From Pseudoduganella flava (lineage in GTDB: Bacteria > Pseudomonadota > Gammaproteobacteria > Burkholderiales > Burkholderiaceae_D): a stretch of 64,000 bases of DNA. Positions 26,533 through 35,829 of the stretch are shown here, piece by piece. A program made the position numbers and the translations under genes. Positions within the stretch are counted from its first letter, which is position 1, and every line of letters begins with the position of its first letter. Under the pieces are notes generated by a model. That model searched no databases. It worked only from the letters and a program-made list of their open reading frames with translations, and was not told where the DNA came from. Location: the NCBI RefSeq assembly GCF_007830495.1, contig NZ_VLKW01000003.1, forward strand, positions 248,001 to 312,000, read 5' to 3'.

Positions 26533-29001
26533 TCAGTTCCTGAGCAGCCCATCCAGCCCGCTGGCCTGCACGGCCGCGTCGGCGTGGTGGCCCTGGTACT
26601 GGTCGCAGCCCTGCCCGCGCAGGAACTCCAGCTGCTCGGCCGTCTCGACGCCTTCGGCGATCACCGTCATCTCCATGCTGCGCGCCATCGCGATGATCGT
26701 GCGGATCGCGATCGTGTCGCCGCCGTCGTGCATGAATGCCTGGGCGATCTTCAGCTTGTCGATCGGGTAGTCCTTCAGCTGGTCGAGCCGCGACCAGCCC
26801 GTGCCGAAGTCGTCCAGCGACAGCCGCACGCCCAGCCGGCGCAGCGCGCGCAAGGTGTCGGCCGTGGCCGCGCCGCCCTTCATGATGATCGCTTCGGTCA
26901 GCTCCAGTTCCAGGTAGTGCGGCGCCAGGCCCGCATCGTCCAGCGCGGCGCGCACGTGCTCGAGCAGGTCGCGCTGCAGGAACTGCGCCGGCGACAGGTT
27001 GACGGCCACCGTGACGGCATGGCCGGCCTCGTGCCAGCCGCGCGCATGCCGGCACGCTTCGCGCAGCACCCACGCGCCGATCGGCACCATCAATCCCGCC
27101 TCTTCGGCCACGCCGATGAAGCGATCCGGCCGCAGCAGGCCCAGCTCCGGATGGCGCCAGCGGATCAGCGCCTCGGCGCCCACCAGCGCGCCGCTGGCGA
27201 TGTCCAGCTCCGGCTCGAACGCCAGTTCGAACTGCTGCTCGGCCAGCGCCTGGCGCAGCCCGTGCTCGAACGATGCCCGTTCGACGATGCGCTCGTTCAT
27301 CTCGGTCGAGAAGAACTGGAAGTTGTCGCGCCCGCCCTGCTTCGCGTGGTACATCGCGATGTCGGCGTTCTTCACCAGCGTGTCGATGTCCTCGCCGTCG
27401 CTGGGGAAGATCGACACGCCGATCGACGTGGACACGTGCAGCTCGTGCCCGCCGATCAGGTAGGGCTGGCCGATCGCGTGGCGGATCGTCGCGGCCACGT
27501 GGGCGGCGTGGTCGATGCCGCCGATGTCGGCCAGGATGATGACGAACTCGTCGCCGCCCTGGCGGCTGACCGTGTCGACCTTGCGCACGCATTTCAGCAG
27601 CCGCACCGCCACTTCCTTCAGCAGCAGGTCGCCGACCTGGTGGCCCAGCGTGTCGTTGATCTGCTTGAAGCGGTCCAGGTCGAGGAACAGGATCGCCAGC
27701 ATGCTGCCCTTGCGCCGCGCCGTCGACAGCGCCAGCGACAGCCGGTCCAGCAGCAGCACGCGGTTCGGCAAATCCGTCAGGAAGTCGTGTTCGGCCAGGT
27801 GGCGCGTGTGCTCCTCGTTGCGCTTGCGCTCCGTGATGTCGGAGAGGATCGCCATGTAGTTGCTGATGCGGTCCTGGGTGTCGCGGATCGCCGTCAGCGC
27901 CAGCCAGGCGGGAAACAGCTCGCCGCATTTGCGCCGCGACCAGATCTCGCCCTGCCAGTGGTCGGTGGCGTCGATCTGCTGCCACACTTCGCGGAAGAAC
28001 GCTTCGTCCTCTACCCCGGAGCGGTAGACCGAGATCGGCTTGCCAAGCATGTCCGCGCTGCTGTAGCCGGTGATCTCCGCATACGCGCGGTTGATCGAGA
28101 TGACGTGGCGGTCGCGGTCCGTCAGCAGGATCGCGTCGCGGCTGTTCTCGAACACCTGGGCGGCCAGGTACAGCGTGCGCTCGGCGCTCTTCCTGGCCGA
28201 GATGTCGCGCACGACGACGTAGAACAGGTATTCGTGGTCCAGGGTGATCGACGTCATCAGCACTTCGGCCCAGAACGGGCTGCCCCGGCAGTCGACGTAG
28301 CGCCAGTCGAAGCGGCAATTGCCTTGCGCGTAAGCCTGCTCTTCGAGCGTGCGGGCAGCGTCCAGCGAGACGCCGCCGCCCGGCTGCTGCTGCGGCGAGA
28401 AGTCGGCCAGCCGGCGGCCCGTCAACGCCTGCGCGTCCGGGCACTTGAACAGCTGCAGCGCGGCCGGATTGGCCTCCTCGATGCGGCCGTTGCGCACCAG
28501 CAGGATCGCGTCGCCCGACTTGACGAACATCTGCCGGAAATTCGTGCCGGCGGCCGCCAGCGCATCTTCTTCGCGCTTGCGGGCCGTGACGTCCACGTCC
28601 ATGCAGAACACCTGCGTCAGCGCGCCCTCGTGGTAGATCGGCACCAGTGTCGAATACAGCCACAGTTCGCGTCCGCTGGCGGTGCGCACTTGCCAGTCGC
28701 CGGACGGCGAATGCTGGCCGGTGCGCCACACTTCGTCGACGAGGCGGTCGTGCTCCGCCTCCCGCTCGCCGCGCATGAACAATTGCTTGCGCGGCTGGCC
28801 GATCACCTGTTCCGGCGCGAGGCCGCATAACTGGGCGCAGGCGTGGTTGCAGAAGCGCACGATGCCGTCGCGGTCGAAGCTGAACACGGCCACCAGCGGC
28901 GTCAGCTCCAGTGCCGCGACGAGGCGTGCGATCAGGTCGAGCGCCGCGAATGCCGGGTGCCCCTGGTTGACGACGGACGGGATGGTATCTGTCTGGTCCA
29001 T
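26533..29001 (-). CDS. PAS-GGDEF-EAL cyclic-di-GMP signalling protein
   Basis: An 822-residue soluble protein. Three PAS domains can be seen (about 30-140 with WQVRTASGRELWLY; about 148-270; about 280-400 with FENSRDAILLTDRDRHVISI). A GGDEF domain follows with an intact signature RQGGDEFVIIL, then an EAL domain with GAEALIRWRHPELGLL, VNLSPAQFLQRDL, ELTEAIIMKG and DDFGTGWSRLDQLKDYPIDK. Both catalytic motifs look complete, so it could make or break c-di-GMP in response to the PAS ligands. The very C-terminus (YQGHHADAAVQASG) departs from the usual QGYxFxxPLP ending. Start at 29001 has an AAGGGAAG site. Divergent from the RND adaptor gene. Confidence 0.92.
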   Translation of the reverse strand: MDQTDTIPSVVNQGHPAFAALDLIARLVAALELTPLVAVFSFDRDGIVRFCNHACAQLCGLAPEQVIGQPRKQLFMRGEREAEHDRLVDEVWRTGQHSPSGDWQVRTASGRELWLYSTLVPIYHEGALTQVFCMDVDVTARKREEDALAAAGTNFRQMFVKSGDAILLVRNGRIEEANPAALQLFKCPDAQALTGRRLADFSPQQQPGGGVSLDAARTLEEQAYAQGNCRFDWRYVDCRGSPFWAEVLMTSITLDHEYLFYVVVRDISARKSAERTLYLAAQVFENSRDAILLTDRDRHVISINRAYAEITGYSSADMLGKPISVYRSGVEDEAFFREVWQQIDATDHWQGEIWSRRKCGELFPAWLALTAIRDTQDRISNYMAILSDITERKRNEEHTRHLAEHDFLTDLPNRVLLLDRLSLALSTARRKGSMLAILFLDLDRFKQINDTLGHQVGDLLLKEVAVRLLKCVRKVDTVSRQGGDEFVIILADIGGIDHAAHVAATIRHAIGQPYLIGGHELHVSTSIGVSIFPSDGEDIDTLVKNADIAMYHAKQGGRDNFQFFSTEMNERIVERASFEHGLRQALAEQQFELAFEPELDIASGALVGAEALIRWRHPELGLLRPDRFIGVAEEAGLMVPIGAWVLREACRHARGWHEAGHAVTVAVNLSPAQFLQRDLLEHVRAALDDAGLAPHYLELELTEAIIMKGGAATADTLRALRRLGVRLSLDDFGTGWSRLDQLKDYPIDKLKIAQAFMHDGGDTIAIRTIIAMARSMEMTVIAEGVETAEQLEFLRGQGCDQYQGHHADAAVQASGLDGLLRN

Positions 29002-29229
29002 CGTGCCATTCTTCCCTTGCTGCTCAGCAGTCGCTTGCGCTGGCTCAAAAAGGGCTGCCGATGAGGAATATGTGACACGATTTGTTGCATCAAAGAAATA
29101 ACTAGGCAGGCGTCCACCCCGCCTTCCGGTCGTTTCAGAGCCGCCAAAACGCACTTCATCGCATGACGGTGGTCCCGCCCCTTGGCATTTCCTACAGTGC
29201 CACCATCGCGCCCATTACAACAACGAGCC

Positions 29230-30414
29230 ATGACACTTCCTGCCGCCCTCACTCCCGCCCGCCGCGTCCTGCTGGCCGGCGCCCTCCTTGCCCTGCTCGC
29301 CGCCGGTGGCTGGACCGTTCTGCATGCGCACACGGGTGCCGCGCCGGCGCCGGCCACGCCGGCCGCCAAGCCGGCCCCCATCTACGAACTGGCCGGCACC
29401 GACGTGGCCACGGTCGGCAGCGGTGCGCTGGCCGTGCAGCTGCAGCTGTCCGGCTCGCTGGTGCCGGTGGCGCAGGCCACCGTGAAGTCGAAGGTGTCCG
29501 GCATCGTGCACGAGTCGGCGCTGCGCGAAGGCACGCAGGTGCAAGCCGGCCAGGTGCTGGCGCGCGTCGACCAGGCCGACCTGCGTGCCCGCGTCACGCA
29601 GCAGCAGGCCGCGCTGGAGGAAGCGCAGGCGCGCCTGGCGATGGCGGACAAGAACGAGCGCAACGGCCGTGCGCTGCTGGCGCAGAACTACATCTCGCAG
29701 ACGGCGTACGACGCCAACGCCAATGCCGTCGACCTGGCGCGCGCCGCCGTGAAAGCGGCCGGCGCCCAGCTGGAGCTGGCCCGCATCGCGCTCGAGGACA
29801 GCGTGATCCGCGCGCCGATCGCCGGCATCGTCAGCCGCCGCCACGTGCAGCCGGGCGAGAAGCTGGCGCCGGACATGCCCGTCTGCACCATCGTCAGCCT
29901 GGACGAGCTGACGCTCGAAGCGCAGGTGCCGACAAGCGACATCCCGCGCATCCGCGTCGGCCAGCAGGTGCGCTTCCACGTCGACGGCTACGCGGGCCGT
30001 ACGTTCGCCGGCAAGGTGGCGCGCATCAACCCGACGACGCAGGAAGGCTCGCGCGCGATGCTCGTCTACGTGACGGTGGCGAACGGGGACGGTGCGCTGC
30101 GCGGCGGCATGTTCGCCAAGGGCAGCATCACGACCGAAAACACGGCCGAGCTGCCGCTGGTGCCCGTCGCCGCCGTGCGCAAGGACGGCGGGCGCGACGT
30201 CGTCTACAAGGTGGCCGGCGACCGCGTCGTCGCGCAACCCGTCACGCTGGGCCTGACCAGCGAGGATGACGGCGTCGCCGCCGTGACGGCGGGCCTGGCG
30301 GCCGGCGAGAACGTGCTGGTGACGAAGCTGGACGGCGTCAAGCCCGGCGCGCGCGTGAAGCTCCCCGCCGCCGTGCGCACCGCCGCCGCCGCCGGCAACA
30401 CGGTCGGAGGCTGA
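29230..30414 (+). CDS. RND efflux periplasmic adaptor (HlyD/MFP family)
   Basis: A 394-residue membrane-fusion protein with an N-terminal membrane anchor or signal (RRVLLAGALLALLAAGGWTV). The first half of the lipoyl domain is VKSKVSGIVHESALREGTQV, the helical hairpin QQQAALEEAQARLAMADKNE follows, and the second lipoyl half is DSVIRAPIAGIVSRRHVQPG. The beta-barrel and membrane-proximal domains complete it (VPTSDIPRIRVGQQVRFHVD). It would connect the inner-membrane pump to an outer-membrane channel. The ATG of the permease follows its stop after one base, so the two are one operon. No outer-membrane factor gene is nearby. Confidence 0.92.
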   Translation: MTLPAALTPARRVLLAGALLALLAAGGWTVLHAHTGAAPAPATPAAKPAPIYELAGTDVATVGSGALAVQLQLSGSLVPVAQATVKSKVSGIVHESALREGTQVQAGQVLARVDQADLRARVTQQQAALEEAQARLAMADKNERNGRALLAQNYISQTAYDANANAVDLARAAVKAAGAQLELARIALEDSVIRAPIAGIVSRRHVQPGEKLAPDMPVCTIVSLDELTLEAQVPTSDIPRIRVGQQVRFHVDGYAGRTFAGKVARINPTTQEGSRAMLVYVTVANGDGALRGGMFAKGSITTENTAELPLVPVAAVRKDGGRDVVYKVAGDRVVAQPVTLGLTSEDDGVAAVTAGLAAGENVLVTKLDGVKPGARVKLPAAVRTAAAAGNTVGG

Positions 30415-30415
30415 C

Positions 30416-33400
30416 ATGTGGATCACAAAGATCAGCATCCGCCAGCCCGTGTTCGCCGCGATGGTGATGGTGGGCCTGATGGTGCTGGGCCTGTTCTCGT
30501 ACCGGGGCCTGGGCGTGGAAAGCATGCCGAACGTCGAGCTGCCGTTCGCCGCCGTCGAAGTGATCTACCCCGGCGCCGCGCCGGAAGCGGTGGAGAACGA
30601 CATCACGCGCCCGCTGGAGGACATGCTGAACACCGTCAGCGGCGTGAAGACGATCCGCGCCAACTCGTGGGAAGGCAAGGCCGGCGTCTACCTGGAATTC
30701 CAGCTGGCGACGAACATGGACCGGGCCATGCAGGACGTGCGCGACAAGGTCTCGCAGGTGCGCCCGCGCTTTCCGAAGGAAGCCAAGGACCCGCTGGTGC
30801 TGCGCATCGAGGGCGACAACGCGCAGCCCGTCGCGAACCTGACGCTGACCTCCACCGGCACCGACCTGCGCACGCTGTCGACATTGACGGAGCAGCTGAT
30901 CATCAAGCGCCTGCAGGGCGTGGCCGGCGTCGGCCAGGTGCGCACGTTCGGCACCACGCAGCGCCAGGTGCTTGTCAACCTGCGCCCGGCCGACATGACG
31001 GCGCAAGGCGTCGGCGTCAACGAAGTGATGAAGGCGATCGCCGACACCAATGCCGATCTCCCGGCCGGGAACATCACGCGCGACGCGGCGGACCGGCTGG
31101 TGCGCGTCGAGGGCAAACTGAAGGACCCGCGCGAATTCAACCGCATCATCGTGGCGCGCCGCGCCAACGGCCCCGTGTACCTGGAACAGGTGGCGACGGT
31201 GACGGACGGCCAGGCCGAGGAAACGTCGATCGCCCGCGTCAACGGGCAGCGCGGCATTTCGCTGGAAGTGACGAAGGTGCAGGACGCGAACGTCGTCGCG
31301 GTCGGCGAAGGCGTCAAGGCGGCCGTCGCCGAGCTGCGCGGCGTGTTGCCGCCGGACGTCGTGCTGAAGGTCGTGGATGCGCAGTCGGACCGCGTGCAGA
31401 GCCAGCTCGACAACGTCAAGCGCACGATCGTCGAGGGCGCCGTATTGACGATGGTGATCGTGTTCTTCTTCCTGCACTCGTGGCGCTCGACGGTGATCAC
31501 GGGCCTGACGTTGCCGATCTCCGTGCTGGCCAGCTTCATCGCGATGAAGGCGTTCGGCTTCACACTGAACTTCCTGACGTTGATGGCGCTGTCGCTGTGC
31601 ATCGGCCTGTTGATCGACGATGCGATCGTCGTACGCGAGAACATCGTGCGGCACCTCGGCTTCGGCAAGCATCACCGCGAAGCCGCCGAGGACGGCACCA
31701 ACGAAATCGGCGTGGCGGTGATGGCCACCACGTTCGCGATCGTCGCCGTGTTCGTGCCGGTCGCGTTCATGGATGGCCTGATCGGCCGCTTCTTCCTGCA
31801 GTTCGGCATCACCGTCACGGTGGCCGTGCTGGTGTCGCTGTTCGTCAGCTTCACGCTCGACCCGATGCTGTCCTCCGTCTGGCCCGACCCGGTCGAGGGG
31901 CGCTTCCGCTATGTACCAATGCTGGGCCGCCTGATGGCGCGCATCGAGCACGGCATCGAGGCCGTGCACGGCCACTACGGCAGGCTGCTGGCGCTGGCGC
32001 TGCGGTGGCGCAAGAGCACGCTGGCGCTCACCGTGGCGCTGTTCGCGGCCAGCCTCCTGCTGCTGCCGAAGATCGGCGGCGAAATGTTCCCGGAAACGGA
32101 CCAGGGCTGGATCAACCTCGTGTTCAAGGTGCCCGTCGGCTCCAGCCTCGAATACAACGCGAGCAAGGTGGCGCAGGTGGAGGCGGCGTTGAAGGAGTTC
32201 CCGGAGATCGACAACGTGTTCGCGAACATCGGCACGCCGGAAGGCCGTCACATCTCCTACCTGAACGTGAAGCTGACCGACCCGAAGAAGACGCACCGCC
32301 GCTCGCAGCAACAGGTGGAGAAGGCGATCCGCGAACGGCTCGCATCGATCCCCGGCATCACGCCGTCCGTCGGCCAGAAGCCGATCTTCATCGCGATCCT
32401 CGGTACCGACGAGGCAAAGCTGGACGCCGTCGCCCACGACCTGATGGACCGCATGCGCAAGATCCGCGGCGTGGCCGACCTGGAGTACAGCCAGGAAGGC
32501 GCGAATCCGTCGACGTCGATCCGCATCCGCCCCGAGCTGGCCAGCGACCTCGGTCTGACCGTGCAGCAGATCGGCGCCGCGCTGCGGCCGTTCGTCGCGG
32601 GCGAGACGGTGGGCCACTGGCTGGCGCCGGACGGCCAGAACTACGAGATCAACGTACAGCTGCCGAAAGCGGGCCGCCAGCGTGTGGCCGACCTGGCCGA
32701 CCTGTCGCTGGCATCGAGCCGGCTGGGGCCGGACGGCAAGCCATTGATGGTGCCGCTGCGGCAGGTGGTGGAGTTCGTGCCGTCGTCCAGCCCGCAGGTG
32801 CTGAAGCGCCAGGCGCTGATGCGGCGCGTGGCCGTGTTCGCGGCCGTCGAGGGCCGGCCGGGCGGTGACGTGGATGCGGACGTGAAGCGGGCGATGGACG
32901 CGATCGCGCTGCCGCCGGGCGTGCGCTTCGACGTCGGCGGCAATGCGAAGGAAATGCAGGAAACGATGACGGGCGCGTTGACCGCCGTCGCCATCGCGAT
33001 CGTGTTCATCTACCTCGTGCTGGCATCGCAGTTCGGCAGCTTCCTGCAACCGGTCGCGATCATGGTATCGCTGCCGCTGTCGCTGATCGGGGTGCTGGTC
33101 GCGCTGCTCGTCACCGGGTCGACGCTGAACATCTTCTCCGTCATCGGCGTCATCATGCTGATGGGCCTCGTGACGAAGAACGCGATCCTGCTGGTGGACT
33201 TCACGAACCACGCCCAGCGCGCCGGCCAGGACCAGCGCGCCGCGCTGATGGCGGCGGGCCAGGTGCGCCTGCGGCCGATCCTGATGACGACGCTGGCCAT
33301 GGTGTTCGGCATGCTGCCGATGGCGATCGGCCTGGGCGACGGCGGCGAGACGCAGGCGCCGATGGGCCGCGCCGTCATCGGCGGCGTGATCACGTCGACC

Positions 33401-33508
33401 TTGCTGACGCTGGTGGTGGTGCCGGTGGCCTACACGTACCTGGACAACCTGGGCCGGCGCGCCGCCCGCTGGTTCACGGCCGGACGGACCGTCGCCGCCG
33501 CGACGTGA
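30416..33508 (+). CDS. RND efflux pump permease (AcrB/HAE-type)
   Basis: A 1030-residue proton-driven exporter. TM1 begins WITKISIRQPVFAAMVMVGL; the porter domains have the usual duplicated layout. TM4 carries the proton-relay motif GLLIDDAIVVRENIVRHLGF, with Asp-Asp in IDDAIV, and there is a large second half with GLVTKNAILLVDFTNHAQRA in TM10. Twelve TM helices are expected. The length is at the lower end for AcrB and similar to MexF/OqxB or MdtB-like pumps; the substrate is unknown. Coupled to the upstream adaptor. Confidence 0.94.
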   Translation: MWITKISIRQPVFAAMVMVGLMVLGLFSYRGLGVESMPNVELPFAAVEVIYPGAAPEAVENDITRPLEDMLNTVSGVKTIRANSWEGKAGVYLEFQLATNMDRAMQDVRDKVSQVRPRFPKEAKDPLVLRIEGDNAQPVANLTLTSTGTDLRTLSTLTEQLIIKRLQGVAGVGQVRTFGTTQRQVLVNLRPADMTAQGVGVNEVMKAIADTNADLPAGNITRDAADRLVRVEGKLKDPREFNRIIVARRANGPVYLEQVATVTDGQAEETSIARVNGQRGISLEVTKVQDANVVAVGEGVKAAVAELRGVLPPDVVLKVVDAQSDRVQSQLDNVKRTIVEGAVLTMVIVFFFLHSWRSTVITGLTLPISVLASFIAMKAFGFTLNFLTLMALSLCIGLLIDDAIVVRENIVRHLGFGKHHREAAEDGTNEIGVAVMATTFAIVAVFVPVAFMDGLIGRFFLQFGITVTVAVLVSLFVSFTLDPMLSSVWPDPVEGRFRYVPMLGRLMARIEHGIEAVHGHYGRLLALALRWRKSTLALTVALFAASLLLLPKIGGEMFPETDQGWINLVFKVPVGSSLEYNASKVAQVEAALKEFPEIDNVFANIGTPEGRHISYLNVKLTDPKKTHRRSQQQVEKAIRERLASIPGITPSVGQKPIFIAILGTDEAKLDAVAHDLMDRMRKIRGVADLEYSQEGANPSTSIRIRPELASDLGLTVQQIGAALRPFVAGETVGHWLAPDGQNYEINVQLPKAGRQRVADLADLSLASSRLGPDGKPLMVPLRQVVEFVPSSSPQVLKRQALMRRVAVFAAVEGRPGGDVDADVKRAMDAIALPPGVRFDVGGNAKEMQETMTGALTAVAIAIVFIYLVLASQFGSFLQPVAIMVSLPLSLIGVLVALLVTGSTLNIFSVIGVIMLMGLVTKNAILLVDFTNHAQRAGQDQRAALMAAGQVRLRPILMTTLAMVFGMLPMAIGLGDGGETQAPMGRAVIGGVITSTLLTLVVVPVAYTYLDNLGRRAARWFTAGRTVAAAT

Positions 33509-33626
33509 CGGGCGCTTTGCCCGTCACCTCAGGCATACAGGCATGCCGTACCAACATGCAATAAAAAGCCGGCGCGCCGTGGCGGGAATGCCACGGTTCG
33601 CACCGGCTGCCGACGCGGGCGGCCGT

Positions 33627-33830
33627 TCAGTCCTGGCGCAAGGCCGTGGATTCGCCCTCGCTGTCCGGTTCCGTCGCGGTTTCGGCGGCGTCGTAGCCCG
33701 CCTCGTCAACCGCCTGCTCGCCGCCCGGCCGGTGCTTGGCTTCCTGTTTGCGCCGGGCCTTTTCCTCGGCCTTGCGCTTCTTTTCCAGCTCCCGCTGGCG
33801 CTTCTCATACTGGAAATTCGTTTTTGCCAT
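33627..33830 (-). CDS. Small highly charged protein of unknown function
   Basis: A 67-residue protein: MAKTNFQYEKRQRELEKKRK opens a Lys/Arg/Glu-rich helix, and an acidic C-terminus (ETATEPDSEGESTALRQD) closes it. The start at 33830 has a good GGAGGG site 4 bp upstream. The N-terminal pattern is shared by small betaproteobacterial proteins of unknown role. It lies between the RND operon (convergent) and xerD (same strand, upstream). Confidence 0.75.
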   Translation of the reverse strand: MAKTNFQYEKRQRELEKKRKAEEKARRKQEAKHRPGGEQAVDEAGYDAAETATEPDSEGESTALRQD

Positions 33831-33880
33831 CACACCCTCCGTAGCCTGCATTATGCGACATCTCCAGCATCGCAGATTTC

Positions 33881-34825
33881 TTACCCCCGCGGATGATGTA
33901 TCGCATGCAGATGTTTCAACCGCTCGCGCGCCACGTGCGTATAGATTTGCGTCGTCGAGATGTCCGAATGGCCGAGCAGCAGCTGCACCACGCGCAGGTC
34001 GGCGCCATGGTTCAGCAGGTGCGTCGCGAACGCGTGGCGCAACGTGTGCGGCGACAGCGGCGCGGTGATGCCGGCCTTGCTTGCATGCTTTTTCACGACG
34101 ACCCAGAACATCTGCCGCGTCATCGGCCCGCCGCGCCCGGTGACGAACAGGGCGTCGTCCTGCTGGCCGTTCAGGATCACGCCGCGCGCGTCGCGCAGGT
34201 AGCGTTCGATCCACTGCCGCGCCTCCTGGCCGAACGGCACCAGCCGCGTCTTCGCGCCCTTGCCCGTGATGCGCACGATCCCTTCGTTCATGCCCACCTC
34301 ATCGATGCGCAGGGCGACCAGTTCCGACACCCGCAAGCCGCTCGCATACATCAGCTCGAGCATCGTGCGGTCGCGCACGCCGAGCGGCTCGCGCAGGTCG
34401 GGCGCGGCCAGCAAGGCTTCCACCTGTGCCTCCGACAGCGTGTGCACGAAGCGGGCCGGCTGCTTCGCCGACGCCAGCTTCAGGCACGGGTCTTCGGTGA
34501 TGCGGTGCAGGCGCAGCGCCTGCTGGTAAAAACGCTTCAACACGGACAGCCGGCGGTTCGCCGAGCTGGCCTTGGTATCGTCATGGCGTGCGGCGAAGTA
34601 GGCGGCGATGTCGCCATGCCCAGCCTTCAGCAAGCCGATGCCGGGGCGCTTCGTTGCCAGCCAGTTGGCGAACAGGCGCAGGTCGCGCCGGTAGGCGTCG
34701 AGCGTGTTCTTCGACAGGCCGTCCTCGAGCCACAGCGTGTCGCAGAAATCATCGATCGACTGCGCGTCGATGGGCTGCACGTCGGCGGGCGCCGCTGCGC
34801 TTACAGCAGCGTCGTCTGTTGCCAT
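33881..34825 (-). CDS. xerD: Tyrosine recombinase XerD
   Basis: A 314-residue site-specific recombinase that resolves chromosome dimers at dif together with XerC. The N-terminal SAM-like DNA-binding domain (DTLWLEDGLSKNTLDAYRRD) is followed by the catalytic domain with all active-site residues: Arg in YASGLRVSELVAL, Lys in ITGKGAKTRLVP, His-x-x-Arg in SPHTLRHAFATHLL, His in LLGHSDISTTQ, and the nucleophile Tyr in TQIYTHVARERL. An extended N-terminus (about 20 residues, Ala-rich) precedes the usual start. Its first 25 bp overlap the 3' end of the ogt-like gene. Confidence 0.93.
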   Translation of the reverse strand: MATDDAAVSAAAPADVQPIDAQSIDDFCDTLWLEDGLSKNTLDAYRRDLRLFANWLATKRPGIGLLKAGHGDIAAYFAARHDDTKASSANRRLSVLKRFYQQALRLHRITEDPCLKLASAKQPARFVHTLSEAQVEALLAAPDLREPLGVRDRTMLELMYASGLRVSELVALRIDEVGMNEGIVRITGKGAKTRLVPFGQEARQWIERYLRDARGVILNGQQDDALFVTGRGGPMTRQMFWVVVKKHASKAGITAPLSPHTLRHAFATHLLNHGADLRVVQLLLGHSDISTTQIYTHVARERLKHLHAIHHPRG

Positions 34826-35325
34826 GCGTATTCGCGGTGCCCCTCATGGGCCAGCAGCCAGCGCTTCACGTCCAAGGTGAAGCCGTTGCGGTCGTCGCTG
34901 CCGGCAAAGCCGCCCAGCCCCTGCGCGCCCGTGACGCGATGGCAAGGAATGACGAGCGGGAAGTAATTCGCGCCGCAAGCCTGGCCGACGGCGCGCGGCA
35001 TCGAGCCGACGAACTTGGCGACCTCGCCATAGGTGCGCACTTCGCCACGGGGGATCGCGCTGATCGCATCCCACACCTTGCGCTGGAACGGGCTGCCCAG
35101 CTGGGCCAGCGGCAGGTCGAACGCGAAGTCGGGGTCGCGGCAATAGTGCTCGACCTGGAACGCGGCTTGCTCGGCGATAGGATCGACAGGCGCCTTCTCG
35201 CCGTAGCTGGCCGGCAGGTACACCAGCTCGGTCACGACGGCACCGCCGGTGCGGATACCGAGGGCGCCGAACGGCGTCGGCACGATGGCAGCGAACAGCT
35301 CGCTGGGATGTTGTATTTGCGTCAC
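34801..35325 (-). CDS. ogt: Methylated-DNA-[protein]-cysteine S-methyltransferase (O6-alkylguanine repair)
   Basis: A 174-residue suicide DNA-repair protein. The acceptor cysteine C128 lies in the invariant IPCHRV motif, with the helix-turn-helix preceding it (GEVRTYGEVAKFVGSMPRAV, Arg finger in PRAVGQACGAN), and GLGGFAGSDDRNGFTLDVKR follows. The N-terminal domain is the short Ogt/Ada-C type without the Ada methylphosphotriester domain. It overlaps the xerD start by 25 bp, so the two are cotranscribed. Confidence 0.93.
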   Translation of the reverse strand: MTQIQHPSELFAAIVPTPFGALGIRTGGAVVTELVYLPASYGEKAPVDPIAEQAAFQVEHYCRDPDFAFDLPLAQLGSPFQRKVWDAISAIPRGEVRTYGEVAKFVGSMPRAVGQACGANYFPLVIPCHRVTGAQGLGGFAGSDDRNGFTLDVKRWLLAHEGHREYAWQQTTLL

Positions 35326-35473
35326 ATTTGACTCCGGACTACTGTGGCGAACATGCTACACGAAGCGCGGTCGCGGGGCCAGATGGCAGGCGAATGTGTC
35401 GCACCGCAGGGACGGCGCCGCTGGATTCTGTTGGCGCGCGAGCGGCCGATGACGCGTGCGGTAGGGGCGAAAA

Positions 35474-35497
35474 AAAACGCACCTGCTGGTGCGTTTT
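35474..35497. terminator. Bidirectional intrinsic terminator
   Basis: AAAACGCACC - TGCT - GGTGCGTTTT: a perfect 10-bp stem with a 4-base loop, oligo-A on one side and oligo-T on the other, so it can work on both strands. No gene ends close by on either side: ogt starts at 35325 and dctM stops at 35830. Confidence 0.75.
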
Positions 35498-35795
35498 AAA
35501 TAGTGCTTTGGCACGGTCCCGGTTGTTTGGTCCCGCCGTGGCGTGGCTTGTGGCCGCCTGCGGCAGTGATGCCAACAACATTTTTGTGAACCGCGTGTCT
35601 CCTCGATTTATCGCCGTCTCCGGCTGCCGTTCTTATATACCACTCCCCACTAACTCGCGTATTCCTTGCTACGTTGGTGCATATCGATATTTGTTGCACC
35701 AAACAAGAGCGATCATAGCCGATCTCTTTCCTGATTTCTTCTCTTTTTTTGTAGCAATAAAATATTTGGTTTAGGGCTAAACAAAGTGTGGCAAC

Positions 35796-35822
35796 GGCCG
35801 GCAAATTTGTGGTAAGCCGGCC
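35796..35822 (-). terminator. Hairpin downstream of dctM
   Basis: GGCCGGC (minus strand 35822-35816) pairs with GCCGGCC (35802-35796) around 13 bases, directly after the dctM stop. A strong stem without a T-run; likely the end of the dctPQM transcript. Confidence 0.5.
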
Positions 35823-35829
35823 CGGCCCA

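Larger units (their letters stand above)
35326..35829. other. 504-bp spacer, AT-richer than its neighbours, with two hairpins
   Basis: No gene is supported. The first half contains a bidirectional terminator (35474-35497). The stretch 35580-35790 is clearly AT-richer than the surroundings (TATATACC, TTTTTTTGTAGCAATAAAATA) and may be the remnant of a lost gene or insertion. GTTTA/TAAAC is an additional short inverted pair near 35770. The end is the dctM terminator hairpin. Confidence 0.5.

Noticed and set aside
30338..33211. 957-codon minus-strand open frame opposite the RND permease
   Set aside because: His/Arg/Gln-rich antisense shadow of an obvious RND pump gene; no domain.
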